DNA from: JAYRSJ01 sp041920215
GTDB taxonomy: Bacteria > Pseudomonadota > Gammaproteobacteria > Burkholderiales > Burkholderiaceae_C
Reading direction: 5' to 3'
DNA: 64,000 nucleotides
NCBI GenBank assembly: GCA_041920215.1
Contig: JAYRSJ010000022.1
Location: forward strand, 1 to 64,000
The position numbers were made by a program, and so were the translations under genes. Below the pieces are notes generated by a model. It ran no database searches, had not been told where the DNA came from, and worked only from the letters and a program-made list of their open reading frames with translations. Positions within the stretch are counted from its first letter, which is position 1. The number at the start of each line of letters is the position of its first letter. This document shows positions 1-9,450 of this stretch, piece by piece.

Positions 1-536
1 TGGCCTGCCCCCCGGCCGCGGCCTGGCCGGCGCCGCTGCGGGTGGCGGTCAATGTCTCGATGCGCCAGTTCGAGCAGAGCGATCTGCCCGCCCTGGTCGA
101 GGCCGCGCTGCAGCGCCACGGGCTGGACCCTTGGCGCCTGGAGATCGAGGTGACCGAGAGCGTCTTTGCCCAGGTCGACACCGTCAGCGGGCCGCTGCAC
201 GGCCTGCGCGCGCTGGGCGTGAAGGTGGCGCTGGACGATTTCGGCACCGGCTACTCTTCGCTGAGCCAGATCCGCAGCCTGCCGATGGACCGGCTCAAGA
301 TCGACCGCAGCTTTGTCGCCGATCTGGAGCTGGCCGGCCACAGCCTGGCCATCTGCCAGACCGTCGTGGCGCTGGCGCGCAGCCTGGACCTGGCCATCAC
401 CGCCGAAGGCGTGGAGACCGAGGCCCAGCGCGAGGCGCTGCTGCAGCTGGGCGTGGCCGAGGCCCAGGGCTGGCTCTTCCACCCGGCGCTGCCGGCGCCC
501 GACTGGCTGGCCCTGATGCAGAATCGGCAGGGCTGA
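1..536 (+). CDS. EAL-domain cyclic-di-GMP phosphodiesterase, C-terminal part (5' end outside window)
   Basis: The reading frame is open from the left edge, so this is the tail of a longer protein. It matches the second half of an EAL domain: a VAVNVS..QF strand, EVTES, DDFGTGYSSL, LKIDRSF and AEGVET, followed by the usual end (QGWLF.PALP). These carry the metal- and substrate-binding acidic residues and the catalytic lysine, so an active enzyme hydrolysing c-di-GMP is likely. The EAL signature itself and any sensory or GGDEF part lie upstream of the window. The protein ends shortly after the domain. Confidence 0.93.
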   Translation, partial: ACPPAAAWPAPLRVAVNVSMRQFEQSDLPALVEAALQRHGLDPWRLEIEVTESVFAQVDTVSGPLHGLRALGVKVALDDFGTGYSSLSQIRSLPMDRLKIDRSFVADLELAGHSLAICQTVVALARSLDLAITAEGVETEAQREALLQLGVAEAQGWLFHPALPAPDWLALMQNRQG

Positions 537-564
537 CGCGGCTTGGCGCCGCGCGGCCGCTGCC

Positions 565-1116
565 ATGTCTGCTGTACGCGCTGTCTTGACCCTGCTGCTG
601 TTGTCGCTGCTGCTGCCTTTGCTGACGGCCTGTGCCGTGCGCGCGGACGAGGCCTGTCGCCAGATCGACTGGTTTGAGCGCGGCCTGCTCGACGGACGCA
701 CCGGTCGTGGTGCCGAGCAGCTGGATCTGCACGGCCGCTCTTGCGGCGCCGTACTGCCCGACGCCGCACGCTGGCGCGCCGGCTGGCAGCAAGGCCTGGC
801 CAGCTACTGCAGCGGCGAACGCGGCTGGCGCGAGGGCCTCAACAACAGTTCCTACGAGGGCGCCTGCCAGGGCCAGCCCGGCGGGGCCGAGTTCGAGCGC
901 CAGCACCGCCTTGGCCAGCAGGCCAGCCGGCTGCAGGCCGAGATCGCCGCCAACCAGCGCCTGCTGCGCCAGCTGGAGCAGGCGCTGCAGCAGCCTGGCG
1001 CCGAGGCCCGGTCGACCCCGCTGCGCGACCAGATGCTGCGGCTGGAGCTGGAACAGCAGCGCCTGCGCGCCGAGCTGGACGCGCTGCAGGCGCAGGCCCC
1101 TGCAAGCACCCGCTGA
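565..1116 (+). CDS. DUF2799-like lipoprotein
   Basis: 183 residues beginning with a hydrophobic leader and a lipobox (LLTAC, Cys about 23), so probably an envelope lipoprotein. The mature part has a Cys/Trp/Gly-rich region (CRQIDWFERGLLDG, then YCSGERGWREGL) typical of the uncharacterised DUF2799 family. The last 60 residues are a Gln/Leu/Glu-rich predicted coiled coil. It begins 28 bp after the EAL gene and could share its transcript. Function unknown; the family call is from remembered motifs. Confidence 0.8.
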   Translation: MSAVRAVLTLLLLSLLLPLLTACAVRADEACRQIDWFERGLLDGRTGRGAEQLDLHGRSCGAVLPDAARWRAGWQQGLASYCSGERGWREGLNNSSYEGACQGQPGGAEFERQHRLGQQASRLQAEIAANQRLLRQLEQALQQPGAEARSTPLRDQMLRLELEQQRLRAELDALQAQAPASTR

Positions 1117-1235
1117 GACGCGTCCGCTGGTGGTATGGTGCGCGGCTCTGTTGGTTCACAAACCGCTAGCGTCATGCCTCATTCCTTCGCCATCCCTAGC
1201 ACCCTGCTGAAGCGCGCAGCGCCGAGGAACGGCCG

Positions 1236-3032
1236 GTGAGTGCAGCGCCCGACAGCGTGTCGCCGCAGACACCCGACCCCAGCGTCGTGCGCCAGGAGCT
1301 GCTGGCCCTGCTGGCCAAGCAGGGCCGGCGCGTGCCCTACCCGGTCGGCCTGGCGGCGGTGGTGATCGCGGTGATGGCCGGCGACGGCGTCTCGCCCTGG
1401 TTCTCCGGCGCCTGGGTGGGCCTGGTCTTCGCGGTGCTGGCGCTGCGCTGGTGGGCCCTGGGCAAGCTGCCCGAATGGCGCGAGGTGCCGCTGGACCGGC
1501 GGGTGCAATGGGCCGTCGCACTGAGCGCGATCAACGGCCTGATGTTCTCGGTCTCGCTGGCCTTCGCCCCCTATCTGAGCGACTACCAGCGCATGGTGCA
1601 AACCATTCTGCTGCTGGGCCTGTGCGCCGGCTCGGTGGCCACCACCGCCGGTTACGGGCCGGTGCTGCTGGCCTTTCTGGTGCCGGTCAGCGTGGCCAAT
1701 GCGCTGGCCTGGCTGACCGGCGGCGGCGGTGTGCACCAGGTCACCTGGATCGAGCTGGTGCTGGGGGCCTTGATCCTGGGCTTTGCCGTCATCCTGGCCG
1801 GCCTGGCGCGCGACGCCTGGCGGGTCTTCGTCGAGTCGATCAATATCCGCCAGCAGCAGGTGCGCAGCAACCAGCAGCTGCGCCTGGCCTTGCAGAGCGC
1901 CGAGACCGCGATACGCGCCAAGACCCGCTTCTTCGCCTCGGCCAGCCACGATCTGCGCCAGCCCATGCACACGCTCTCGCTGTTCGGCGCGGCGCTGAGC
2001 CTGCGCAATCTGGACGCCAGCAGCAGCGAGATCGTGCGCCAGATGAATGTGGCGCTGCGCTCGCTGGCCTCGCAGATGGACGCGCTGCTGGACATCTCCA
2101 AGCTCGATGCCCAGGTGGTCGAGGTCCGGCCCGAGGTCTTTTCGCTGGGAGCCTGGCTGGGCCGCCTGCATCAGGAGTTCCTGCCGGCGGCGCAGCGCAA
2201 GCATCTGAGCCTGAGCCTCATCTGCCCCGAGCATGCTTTTGTCGAGACCGATCCCGGCCTGCTGGAGCGGGTGGTGCGCAATCTGATCGACAACGCGATC
2301 AAGTACACGCCCTCGGGCGGGGTCAGCATCCTGGCCGAGCGCCTGGACGAGGTCTGGCGCATCCAGGTGCAGGACAGCGGCGTGGGCATCGCGCCGGACG
2401 AGCAGGCCCGCGTCTTCGAGGAGTTCTACCAGGTCGGCAATCCCGAGCGCGACCGCGCCAAGGGCCTGGGCCTGGGCCTGTCCATCGTCAGCCGCCTGGT
2501 CGATCTGCTGGACCTGCATCTGGATGTGGATTCGCGGCCGGGGGTCGGGTCTTGCTTCAGCCTCAGCATCGCCGCGGCCGAGTCCCGGCAGGCGCAGCCG
2601 GCGGCCGGCGCGGTGCTGGGCCTTGGCCTGGTCAATCTGCGTGTGCTGGTGGTCGACGACGAGGAGCCGGTGCGCCTGGCCATGCAGGCCCTGCTGGGGG
2701 CCTATGGCTGCGAGGTGCTGCTGGCCGGCAGCACCCGCGAGGCCATGGTGTGCAGCCTGAGCCATGCGCCCGATATCGCGCTGATCGATATGCGTCTGCG
2801 CGGCACTGACGATGGCATCGCCACGGTGCGCTCGCTGCGCTCGGCGATGCCGGCTCTGCCGGCCCTGCTGATCAGCGGCGATACCTCGCCCGAGCGCCTG
2901 CGCGAGGCGCATGAGGCTGGCCTGCCGCTGCTGCACAAGCCGGTGGCCGCCGAACATCTGGTGGCGGCAATCGAAGCCGCGGTGAAACCACGCCCCAACG
3001 ATGGCCAGCCCAGCCGCCCCGCCGCACTCTGA
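1236..3032 (+). CDS. hybrid membrane histidine kinase with C-terminal receiver domain
   Basis: 598 residues from a GTG start. Residues about 25-190 hold several membrane segments, with no large periplasmic sensor domain. A short coiled coil leads to a HisKA domain with phospho-acceptor His238 in ASHDLRQP, then HATPase motifs (NLIDNAIKYTP, DSGVGI, GLGLGLSI). The C-terminal receiver has the acidic pair in VVDDEE, phospho-acceptor Asp518 in LIDMRL and a late Lys (LLHKP). No DNA-binding output is attached, so the phosphate may be passed to an unlinked regulator. Its 3' end overlaps the next gene by 32 bp, suggesting translational coupling with the GMC oxidoreductase. Confidence 0.92.
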   Translation: MSAAPDSVSPQTPDPSVVRQELLALLAKQGRRVPYPVGLAAVVIAVMAGDGVSPWFSGAWVGLVFAVLALRWWALGKLPEWREVPLDRRVQWAVALSAINGLMFSVSLAFAPYLSDYQRMVQTILLLGLCAGSVATTAGYGPVLLAFLVPVSVANALAWLTGGGGVHQVTWIELVLGALILGFAVILAGLARDAWRVFVESINIRQQQVRSNQQLRLALQSAETAIRAKTRFFASASHDLRQPMHTLSLFGAALSLRNLDASSSEIVRQMNVALRSLASQMDALLDISKLDAQVVEVRPEVFSLGAWLGRLHQEFLPAAQRKHLSLSLICPEHAFVETDPGLLERVVRNLIDNAIKYTPSGGVSILAERLDEVWRIQVQDSGVGIAPDEQARVFEEFYQVGNPERDRAKGLGLGLSIVSRLVDLLDLHLDVDSRPGVGSCFSLSIAAAESRQAQPAAGAVLGLGLVNLRVLVVDDEEPVRLAMQALLGAYGCEVLLAGSTREAMVCSLSHAPDIALIDMRLRGTDDGIATVRSLRSAMPALPALLISGDTSPERLREAHEAGLPLLHKPVAAEHLVAAIEAAVKPRPNDGQPSRPAAL

Positions 3033-6000
3033 ACAGGCGCCGCGCTGGCTGTCCGAGGGCCTGGAGGCCCTGCTGGACGAATGCCTGCAGCAGCGCAGCG
3101 AGGACGAGGTCTGCAGCGGCGCGGCCGCGACCGACTTCGATCTGATCATCGTCGGCAGCGGCTACGGCGGCGCGCTGGCCGCCCAGCAGCTGGCCGGCAG
3201 TGCCGACGCGCAGGGCCGGCCGCTGCGCATCGCGCTGCTGGAGCGCGGCCGCGAGTACCTGGCCGGCGCCTTCCCCGGTCGCTTCGCCGAACTGCCGGCC
3301 CATCTGCGCTGGAGCACGCCGGCCGGCCAGGTGCAGGGCTATCGCGAAGGGCTGTTCGACTTCCGCCTGGGGCCCGATATGTGCGTGGCCCTGGCCAACG
3401 GCCTGGGCGGCGGCTCGCTGATCAATGCCGGCGTGATGGAGGCGGCGCGGCCAGAGGTGCTGCGCAGCGCGGCCTGGCCGGCCGCGCTGCGCAGCGACCC
3501 CGACCAGATGCAGGCCTGGTACGCGCAGGCCGGCCGCCTGCTCGGCAGCGTGGATGCCGAGGGACGGCCCAACACGATCGAGCGCCTGGACGGCTACGCC
3601 CCGGCACGCAGCCAGCTGATGCAGGACCTGGCCCCCGGCCAGGCGCGCACGGTGGCGATCACGGTGGCGCTGGACGCCGCGCCGCGCAGCAGCGCCGGGC
3701 TGGATCTGCAGCGCTGCGTGGCCTGCGGCGACTGCGCCACCGGCTGCAACCACGGCGCCAAGCAGTCGCTGGACAGCAATGCCCTGCTGGCCGCGCGCCG
3801 TCAGGGCGTGCGCCTGATCACCGGCGCCAGCGTGCTGCAGCTGCAGCCCCGCCCCGGCGGCGGCTGGCTGCTGGCCCTGCAGGCCAGCGACGCCCAGCTG
3901 CGCGCCCGCGAGCCCGGCCCCCTGCACCTCAGCGCCAGCCGGGTGGTGCTGGCCGCCGGCAGCCTGGGCTCCACCGAGATCCTGCTGCGCTCGCGCGCCG
4001 CCGGCCTGGCGCTGTCGGACCGGCTGGGCCGCCAGTTCAGCGGCAATGGCGATGTGCTGGCTGCGGCGGTCGACAATCCGCGCGAGCTGAACGCGCTGGC
4101 CGATGAGGACCAGGCACCTGCCGCGCGCCAGGCCGGGCCGACGATCACCGCGATGATCGATGCGCGCGATGCCGCCGATACCGGCGCAGCCGGCCGCTTC
4201 GTCGTGCAGGACCTGGCCATCCCCGGTCCGCTGCGCTGGGCCTTCGAGGAAAGCTTTGCACTGGCCGACACGCTGGACGGGCTGGCGCGCAGCGATGACA
4301 GCGCGCATGGTGAAGTCGATGGCCGGCCCGCGGCCGATCCCTATGCGATCAGCCCGGCCCGCAGCCGCCGCCTGCTGCCGCTGGCCCTGATGGGCCTGGA
4401 CGCGGCCCAGGGCGAGCTGTGCGGCCCGCCGGCCGATGCCGAGGCCGGGATCGAGGCCGGCCAGCTGCATGTGCGCTGGCCCGGCGCGCGTGACGACCCG
4501 GCGGTGCAGGCCCGGCACGACTGGCTGGCGCGGCGGCTGCAAGCCCGCGGCGCGCGCCTGCTGGCCAATCCGCTGTGGCGCCTGCTACCGCCGGCCATGA
4601 GCGCGCTGATCGATGCGCCGCATGGACCGATGCTGACGGTGCACCCGCTGGGCGGCTGCGCGATGGCCGATGACGCCTGCCAGGGCGTCGTCAACGAATG
4701 GGGTCAGGTCTTCAGCGGCCGCGTCGGGACAGCGGTCCACGAGGGTCTGGTGGTGCTGGACGGCGCCATCGTGCCCGCGGCGCTGGGCATCAACCCGGCG
4801 CTGACCATCAGCGCACTGGCGCTGCGGGCGCTGGCGACGCTGAAGCGGCGCTGGGGTCTGCGCACCGCGGCAGTCGCCAGCACCGAGGGCTTTGCCCGGC
4901 GCCCCGTCTATCGCCGGCTCGACGCGCAGGCCCGCCCGCCCGCGCCTGCGCCGACGCTGGCCGAGCTGCGCGAGCGTGTGGGCGGCCTGGTGCGCCTGCC
5001 GGGCGCGCCCGGCGGCGAGCTGAAGTATCTGGAGCTGACGCTGCAGTTCCGCCCGGTGGCCTTGCGCACGCTGCTGCTGCCGCCTGGCGAGGGCGGCTCG
5101 CGGCGCCTGCTGCTGGAGCCGGCGGCGAGTCGGCTGCGGCTCTTCGACACCGCGCCCGACCCCGATTCGCCGGGCCGGCCCATGCTGGTCAAGGCCGGCA
5201 GCGCGCGCGGCCGCGGCAAGCTGTGGATGCATGCCGAGCGTGCCGATGCCGACGCGCGCTGGATTGCGCCGCTGGCCGAGGGCGAGCTGCGCCTGTTCGA
5301 GCGCCAGGCCAGCAGCGCGCGCCAGCGCCGCTGCCGCGCCCTGCATGCCTGGTTCATGAACCGCGGCTGGCGCGACATGATCCAGGGCCTGTCCGCCAGC
5401 CTGCGCCGCGAGCGCGGGGCGCCACCGGGCCCCGGCCTCTGGGCCCGGGCGCGCAGCGCGCTGCAGTTGGCCAGCCATGCCGGCCAGCGCCGTCTGATGG
5501 ATTACCGGCTGCGCCTGGATCCGGCCACAGCGGCCCCCGACTGGGCACCGGCCCTGGGCGGCGGCCTGTGGCTGCACGGCCGCAAGACCATCGGCTACAG
5601 CCGGCGCGCCAATCCCTGGGTGCAGCTCAGCGAGCTGCGGCTGGAGACCGGCCCCTGGCTGGCCCCGCCGGGCCAGGACGCGCCACTGCTGCGCCTCGAT
5701 CTCTTCGACCTGGCACGGCAGCGCCAGCCGCTGCTGCGCATCAGCCAGGCGGCCGATCTGCCCAGCAGCTTCCGCGATGTGGCGGCGCTGCTGGCCTATA
5801 TCGGGCGGCTGATGCTGGGCACCCATCTTTGGACGCTGCGCAAGCCGGACGAAGCGCCGCCGCGCCGCATCGAGCGCCTGCCCGGTCCCGTGCCGGGGCT
5901 GCCGCTGCCCGAGATCGTCGAGCTGGCCGTGGGGCGGCGCGGCGACGCCGGCGCCACCCGTCAGACGGTGGACCGGCGGCCGCGTCCCGACGACGAGCTG

Positions 6001-7086
6001 CCGGTGCATCTGCGCCTGACCCGCTACCGTGCTAGCCGCGAAGGTGCGCGTCCTCTGCTGATGATCCACGGCTACAGCGCCAGCGGCACCACCTTCGCCC
6101 ATGCGGCAGTGCAGCCGGGGCCGGCCAAGATCCTCTGGGACGCCGGCTACGACATCTGGATCCTGGACCTGCGCACCAGCGCCGGCCTGGACAGCGCGCG
6201 TTTGCCTTGGACCTTTGAGGAATGCGCGCTCAACGACATCCCGCTGGCCATCGATCATGTGCTGCGCATCAGCGGCGCGGCCCAGCTCGATGTGCTGGCC
6301 CATTGCATGGGCGCGGTGATGCTGCATATGGCCCTGCTGCAGCGCCGGCGCCAGCCGGGCGAGCAGTTCCATGCGCTGCGCCAGCGCCTGATGCACGAGG
6401 GCCTGATACGGCGGCTGGTGATCTCGCAGGTGACGCCGCTGATGATCTACTCGCCCACCAACAGCCTGCGTGCACTGCTGATGCAGCATCTGCGGCCCTG
6501 GCTGCCGATGCTGGCCGACTATGCCTTCCGGCCCGAGGGGCCCAAGGGTCTGATGGACGAGCTGATCGACCGGCTGCTGTCCAGCCTGCCCTATCCGGAT
6601 GCCGAGTTCGATATCGAGAACCCGCCGCCGCCGGCCTGGCGGCCCACGCCCTGGACCGCCACCCGCCACCGCATGGACCTGCTGTATGGCCGCGACTTCT
6701 CGGTGCGCAATATCGCGCCGGCGGTGCTGGCGGCGATCGACGATCATTTCGGCCCGCTGCATATGGACACGGTGGCCCAGGCCATTCATTTCGCGCGCTG
6801 CCACGAGATCACCGACGTGCGCGGCGCCAGCGTCTATCTGGACGATATGGCCAAGAGCCTGGCCCTGCTGCAGCGCTGCAAGGTGCTGTCGGTGCATGGC
6901 CAGGACAACGGCCTGTGCGCGGCCGAGAGCGGCGAGCTGACCGCCAGCCTTTATGCGCAGGTGGCGCCGGGGCGCTACCGCTTCCATGTGGTGGCCGACC
7001 ACGGTCACCAGGACTGCCTGATAGGCCGGGACATCGCCCGCACGGTGTTCCCGGCGGTGCTGGACTTCCTGCGCGAACCCGACTGA
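3001..7086 (+). CDS. cholesterol-oxidase-type GMC oxidoreductase fused to an alpha/beta hydrolase
   Basis: 1361 residues. Residues about 40-620 are a GMC flavoprotein: FAD-binding VGSGYGG near 50, a CX2CX2CX3C cluster (Cys239, 242, 245, 249) inside a CNxGAK context, and HPLGGCAM at 548. Residues about 640-1000 are a less recognisable linker. Residues about 1010-1361 are an alpha/beta hydrolase: MIHGYSASG oxyanion region, nucleophile elbow AHCMGA with Cys1102 where Ser is usual, and a C-terminal DHGHQDC with likely catalytic His1336. No signal peptide is visible. ChoD-like proteins fused to hydrolases are known and suggest steroid or other lipid substrates, but the substrate cannot be read here. 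It is packed between a kinase and a phosphatase gene. Confidence 0.9.
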   Translation: MASPAAPPHSEQAPRWLSEGLEALLDECLQQRSEDEVCSGAAATDFDLIIVGSGYGGALAAQQLAGSADAQGRPLRIALLERGREYLAGAFPGRFAELPAHLRWSTPAGQVQGYREGLFDFRLGPDMCVALANGLGGGSLINAGVMEAARPEVLRSAAWPAALRSDPDQMQAWYAQAGRLLGSVDAEGRPNTIERLDGYAPARSQLMQDLAPGQARTVAITVALDAAPRSSAGLDLQRCVACGDCATGCNHGAKQSLDSNALLAARRQGVRLITGASVLQLQPRPGGGWLLALQASDAQLRAREPGPLHLSASRVVLAAGSLGSTEILLRSRAAGLALSDRLGRQFSGNGDVLAAAVDNPRELNALADEDQAPAARQAGPTITAMIDARDAADTGAAGRFVVQDLAIPGPLRWAFEESFALADTLDGLARSDDSAHGEVDGRPAADPYAISPARSRRLLPLALMGLDAAQGELCGPPADAEAGIEAGQLHVRWPGARDDPAVQARHDWLARRLQARGARLLANPLWRLLPPAMSALIDAPHGPMLTVHPLGGCAMADDACQGVVNEWGQVFSGRVGTAVHEGLVVLDGAIVPAALGINPALTISALALRALATLKRRWGLRTAAVASTEGFARRPVYRRLDAQARPPAPAPTLAELRERVGGLVRLPGAPGGELKYLELTLQFRPVALRTLLLPPGEGGSRRLLLEPAASRLRLFDTAPDPDSPGRPMLVKAGSARGRGKLWMHAERADADARWIAPLAEGELRLFERQASSARQRRCRALHAWFMNRGWRDMIQGLSASLRRERGAPPGPGLWARARSALQLASHAGQRRLMDYRLRLDPATAAPDWAPALGGGLWLHGRKTIGYSRRANPWVQLSELRLETGPWLAPPGQDAPLLRLDLFDLARQRQPLLRISQAADLPSSFRDVAALLAYIGRLMLGTHLWTLRKPDEAPPRRIERLPGPVPGLPLPEIVELAVGRRGDAGATRQTVDRRPRPDDELPVHLRLTRYRASREGARPLLMIHGYSASGTTFAHAAVQPGPAKILWDAGYDIWILDLRTSAGLDSARLPWTFEECALNDIPLAIDHVLRISGAAQLDVLAHCMGAVMLHMALLQRRRQPGEQFHALRQRLMHEGLIRRLVISQVTPLMIYSPTNSLRALLMQHLRPWLPMLADYAFRPEGPKGLMDELIDRLLSSLPYPDAEFDIENPPPPAWRPTPWTATRHRMDLLYGRDFSVRNIAPAVLAAIDDHFGPLHMDTVAQAIHFARCHEITDVRGASVYLDDMAKSLALLQRCKVLSVHGQDNGLCAAESGELTASLYAQVAPGRYRFHVVADHGHQDCLIGRDIARTVFPAVLDFLREPD

Positions 7087-7102
7087 GGCCGAGCTTCCCA
7101 CC

Positions 7103-8839
7103 ATGCCCCAGCTGCCCTTGGATCATCCCCAGGCATTGCGTCATGCGGCGCCGCCGCTGCACCGGGTCGAGCGCGCCTGGGCGCCGGCCGGCGCCGACGA
7201 CCGACCGGCCGATACAGAGACCGATACCGTGCTGGTGCTGACCGCGCTGCAGCCCGAGCTGGGCTGGCCGCGCGCCTGGGCCTGGCTGCCGGTGCGCGAG
7301 CGCAGCGGCCCGGCCGGCGATGCCTACGAGCGGCTGGCGCTGCCGCTGCTGCTGCAGCCCTTCGAGCCGCCCGCCGCCCTGGAGGCCGTGCCCGGCGACG
7401 CGCTGCGCGGCTGCCTGCCGGCCGCCAGCTTTCCGCCGGCCTGCGATGCCGATGGCCTGGCCTGCGGCCTGCTGTGCCTGTTCATCTACTGCGATCTGCC
7501 GCCCCAGCTGGCGCGCGAGGACGAGCGCCCGCAGCCCGGGCTGGAGGCCGCGCTGGCACGGCTGCTGGCCCAGGACGCGCTGAGCCTGCGCCATGCCTTT
7601 GTGCAGCGACCGCTGGATACTCAGCCCGGTCCGGCCGGGCTCAGCCTGGTGCTGGCGGCTTGCCAGTACCCGCCGGGCCTGCTGGACCCCGCCCAGGCCG
7701 GCAAGACCGATCTGGCCCGTGACCCGGCCCGCGCCGGCCCGCCCGAGGCCTCGCTGGCACGCCTGCTGGCGCTGTGCCGTGGCGCCGGGGCGACGGGCCG
7801 CGAGGTCTCGCTGCTGCTGCTGGCCGGCGACCAGATCTATGCCGATGCCAGCGGCGGCCTGGCCGATGCGGTCGACCGCATCGAACGCTATGCCCGGCCC
7901 TACCAGCAGTTCAAGGCCGGTCTGGTGCGCCAGCTGCCGCAAAGCCTGGCGCGCATCGTCCATGCGCCCGACGACCACGAGATCGTCGACAACTGGGAGC
8001 CGCGTCTGCGTGCCGATGGCAGCCTGGACATGGGGCCCTGGCATGCCAGCGCGCTGGCCGCCGCCTGGGCGGCACGCTGGGAGCCAGGCGGGACGCGCGA
8101 TGGCGGGACGCCGGACGGCGTGCCGCGGCTCTGGCATCACTTCGACTGGCAGGGCGCGCGCTTCTTCATCGCCGACAGCCGCTTCGAGCGCGCGCCGCGC
8201 CCGCTGGCGCGCTGGCGCAGCGCCCAGCTGATGGGCAGCGCTCAGCGCGAGGTCTTCGCGCAATGGCTGGTCGACGGCGCGCCGGCACCCCGCCTGGTGC
8301 TGACCGGCTCGCTGCTGCTGCCGCGCCGCCGGCTCAGCGCCCTGCACCCGACCGGCGCGCTGCGCTCCGATGCCTTCTGCGGCTACCCGGCCACGCTGCA
8401 CTGGCTGCTGGCCCTCTTGTGGGAGCGGCGCGCCTCGGGCCTGGTCTTTCTGTCGGGCGACGAGCACCGCTCCGGCTGGCTCAGCGCCGAGATCGTGCCG
8501 CAGGGCTGGCGCGCGGGTCTCGACGACGACGCGCAGCGGGTGCGTTTGCATTCGGTGCACAGCTCGGGGCTTTATGCGCCCTGGCCCTCCACCGTCACCG
8601 CGCTGGAGGATTTCGCGGCGCCCGAGGTCTTCAGCTTCCCCAGCCTGGATGGCCGGACGCAGCTGGAATGCCGGGTCGGGCCCTGGCACGATCATCCGGG
8701 CGATGGCTTCGCGCTGCTGCGTGTCGATCCCGACGGCGCTGCGCTGCGGCTCTGGTTCGACCGCGCCGGGCGCGCCTTGCATGCGGCGGCCGAGCTGCCG
8801 CCGGCCGATGGGGTGCTGGATCTTTCAGCGCCGACATGA
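7103..8839 (+). CDS. PhoD-like metallophosphatase (alkaline phosphatase D family)
   Basis: 578 residues, starting 17 bp after the GMC fusion gene. Metal-site motifs of the PhoD metallophosphatase fold are present: LLAGDQIYAD around 240, a region with PDDHEIVDNWEP around 290, and LSGDEHRSGWL near 455. No signal peptide is seen, unlike classical Tat-exported PhoD, so it may act in the cytoplasm. Its position directly after the GMC-hydrolase fusion suggests a phosphoester step in the same pathway (inference). Confidence 0.87.
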   Translation: MPQLPLDHPQALRHAAPPLHRVERAWAPAGADDRPADTETDTVLVLTALQPELGWPRAWAWLPVRERSGPAGDAYERLALPLLLQPFEPPAALEAVPGDALRGCLPAASFPPACDADGLACGLLCLFIYCDLPPQLAREDERPQPGLEAALARLLAQDALSLRHAFVQRPLDTQPGPAGLSLVLAACQYPPGLLDPAQAGKTDLARDPARAGPPEASLARLLALCRGAGATGREVSLLLLAGDQIYADASGGLADAVDRIERYARPYQQFKAGLVRQLPQSLARIVHAPDDHEIVDNWEPRLRADGSLDMGPWHASALAAAWAARWEPGGTRDGGTPDGVPRLWHHFDWQGARFFIADSRFERAPRPLARWRSAQLMGSAQREVFAQWLVDGAPAPRLVLTGSLLLPRRRLSALHPTGALRSDAFCGYPATLHWLLALLWERRASGLVFLSGDEHRSGWLSAEIVPQGWRAGLDDDAQRVRLHSVHSSGLYAPWPSTVTALEDFAAPEVFSFPSLDGRTQLECRVGPWHDHPGDGFALLRVDPDGAALRLWFDRAGRALHAAAELPPADGVLDLSAPT

Positions 8840-8891
8840 TCCGCGCTGCGGATTGCGTTTGGCAACAGACAGCGGGCCGTTCGCTGATCGA

Positions 8892-8920
8892 GAATCGTAA
8901 GACTCCCAACTTTGCGATTC
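8892..8920 (+). promoter_or_regulatory. inverted repeat GAATCG...CGATTC before a secreted-protein gene
   Basis: Six-base perfect arms separated by 17 bases, ending five bases before the ATG at 8926. It could be an operator or a weak hairpin over the leader. Short arms make chance a real possibility. Confidence 0.25.
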
Positions 8921-8925
8921 CAAGT

Positions 8926-9381
8926 ATGAAAATCTGGTCACGGCCACGTCGTTGGTCCGCCCTGCTCGGCTTGGTCGGTGTCGCGCTCGGCACCTGCGCA
9001 TCTGCATGGGCAGATGCGATCCCGGCGGCCACGGTCTCCCAGGTGCTTGGCATTCCCGGTGTGGCCTACCAGCTGCCTGCCAAGCAGCGCTATGCGAGCC
9101 GTGGTGTGTCCGAGCATGAGTACCTCACCGCCGACGGCAAGGATGTGGTGCTTAACCTGCTGCTCGCTCCTGCCGGTGAGTACGCCGGCTGGAAGGGGGC
9201 GATGCCCAGCGAGCCTGTGAGCGGCGTAGGCACTGATGCCTTCTTCGAGAAGAAGTTTGGCCTGCTGTGTTCACGTAGCGTGACGCGGGCCGCCTGCGTT
9301 TCGCCGGGGCCGCTGTACTACATGGGCAAGAACAGGCCGTCCATGGACCAGATGAAAACGCTGCTGAGGGCCGCGCTGTAA
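8926..9381 (+). CDS. small secreted protein of unknown function
   Basis: 151 residues. The chosen ATG gives a clear Sec signal peptide (basic start, Leu/Val/Gly core, cleavage near ASAWADA about residue 31). The mature 120 residues contain two Cys close together (LLCSRSVTRAAC), which could form a disulphide in the periplasm. The open frame continues far upstream inside the phosphatase gene, but earlier starts would bury the signal peptide. No family was recognised. Confidence 0.7.
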   Translation: MKIWSRPRRWSALLGLVGVALGTCASAWADAIPAATVSQVLGIPGVAYQLPAKQRYASRGVSEHEYLTADGKDVVLNLLLAPAGEYAGWKGAMPSEPVSGVGTDAFFEKKFGLLCSRSVTRAACVSPGPLYYMGKNRPSMDQMKTLLRAAL

Positions 9382-9450
9382 CTGGCGTCGCAGGCTGACG
9401 CGCGCGAAGCAGCTCTGCTGCCTGCCAGGCCGGGCTGGCATGATGCCGCC

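Noticed and set aside
1179..3149. 656-codon minus-strand frame opposite the histidine kinase
   Set aside because: His/Gln/Arg-rich low-information product; kinase motifs are on the plus strand.
4585..7104. 839-codon minus-strand frame inside the GMC-hydrolase gene
   Set aside because: Antisense shadow with no recognisable domain.
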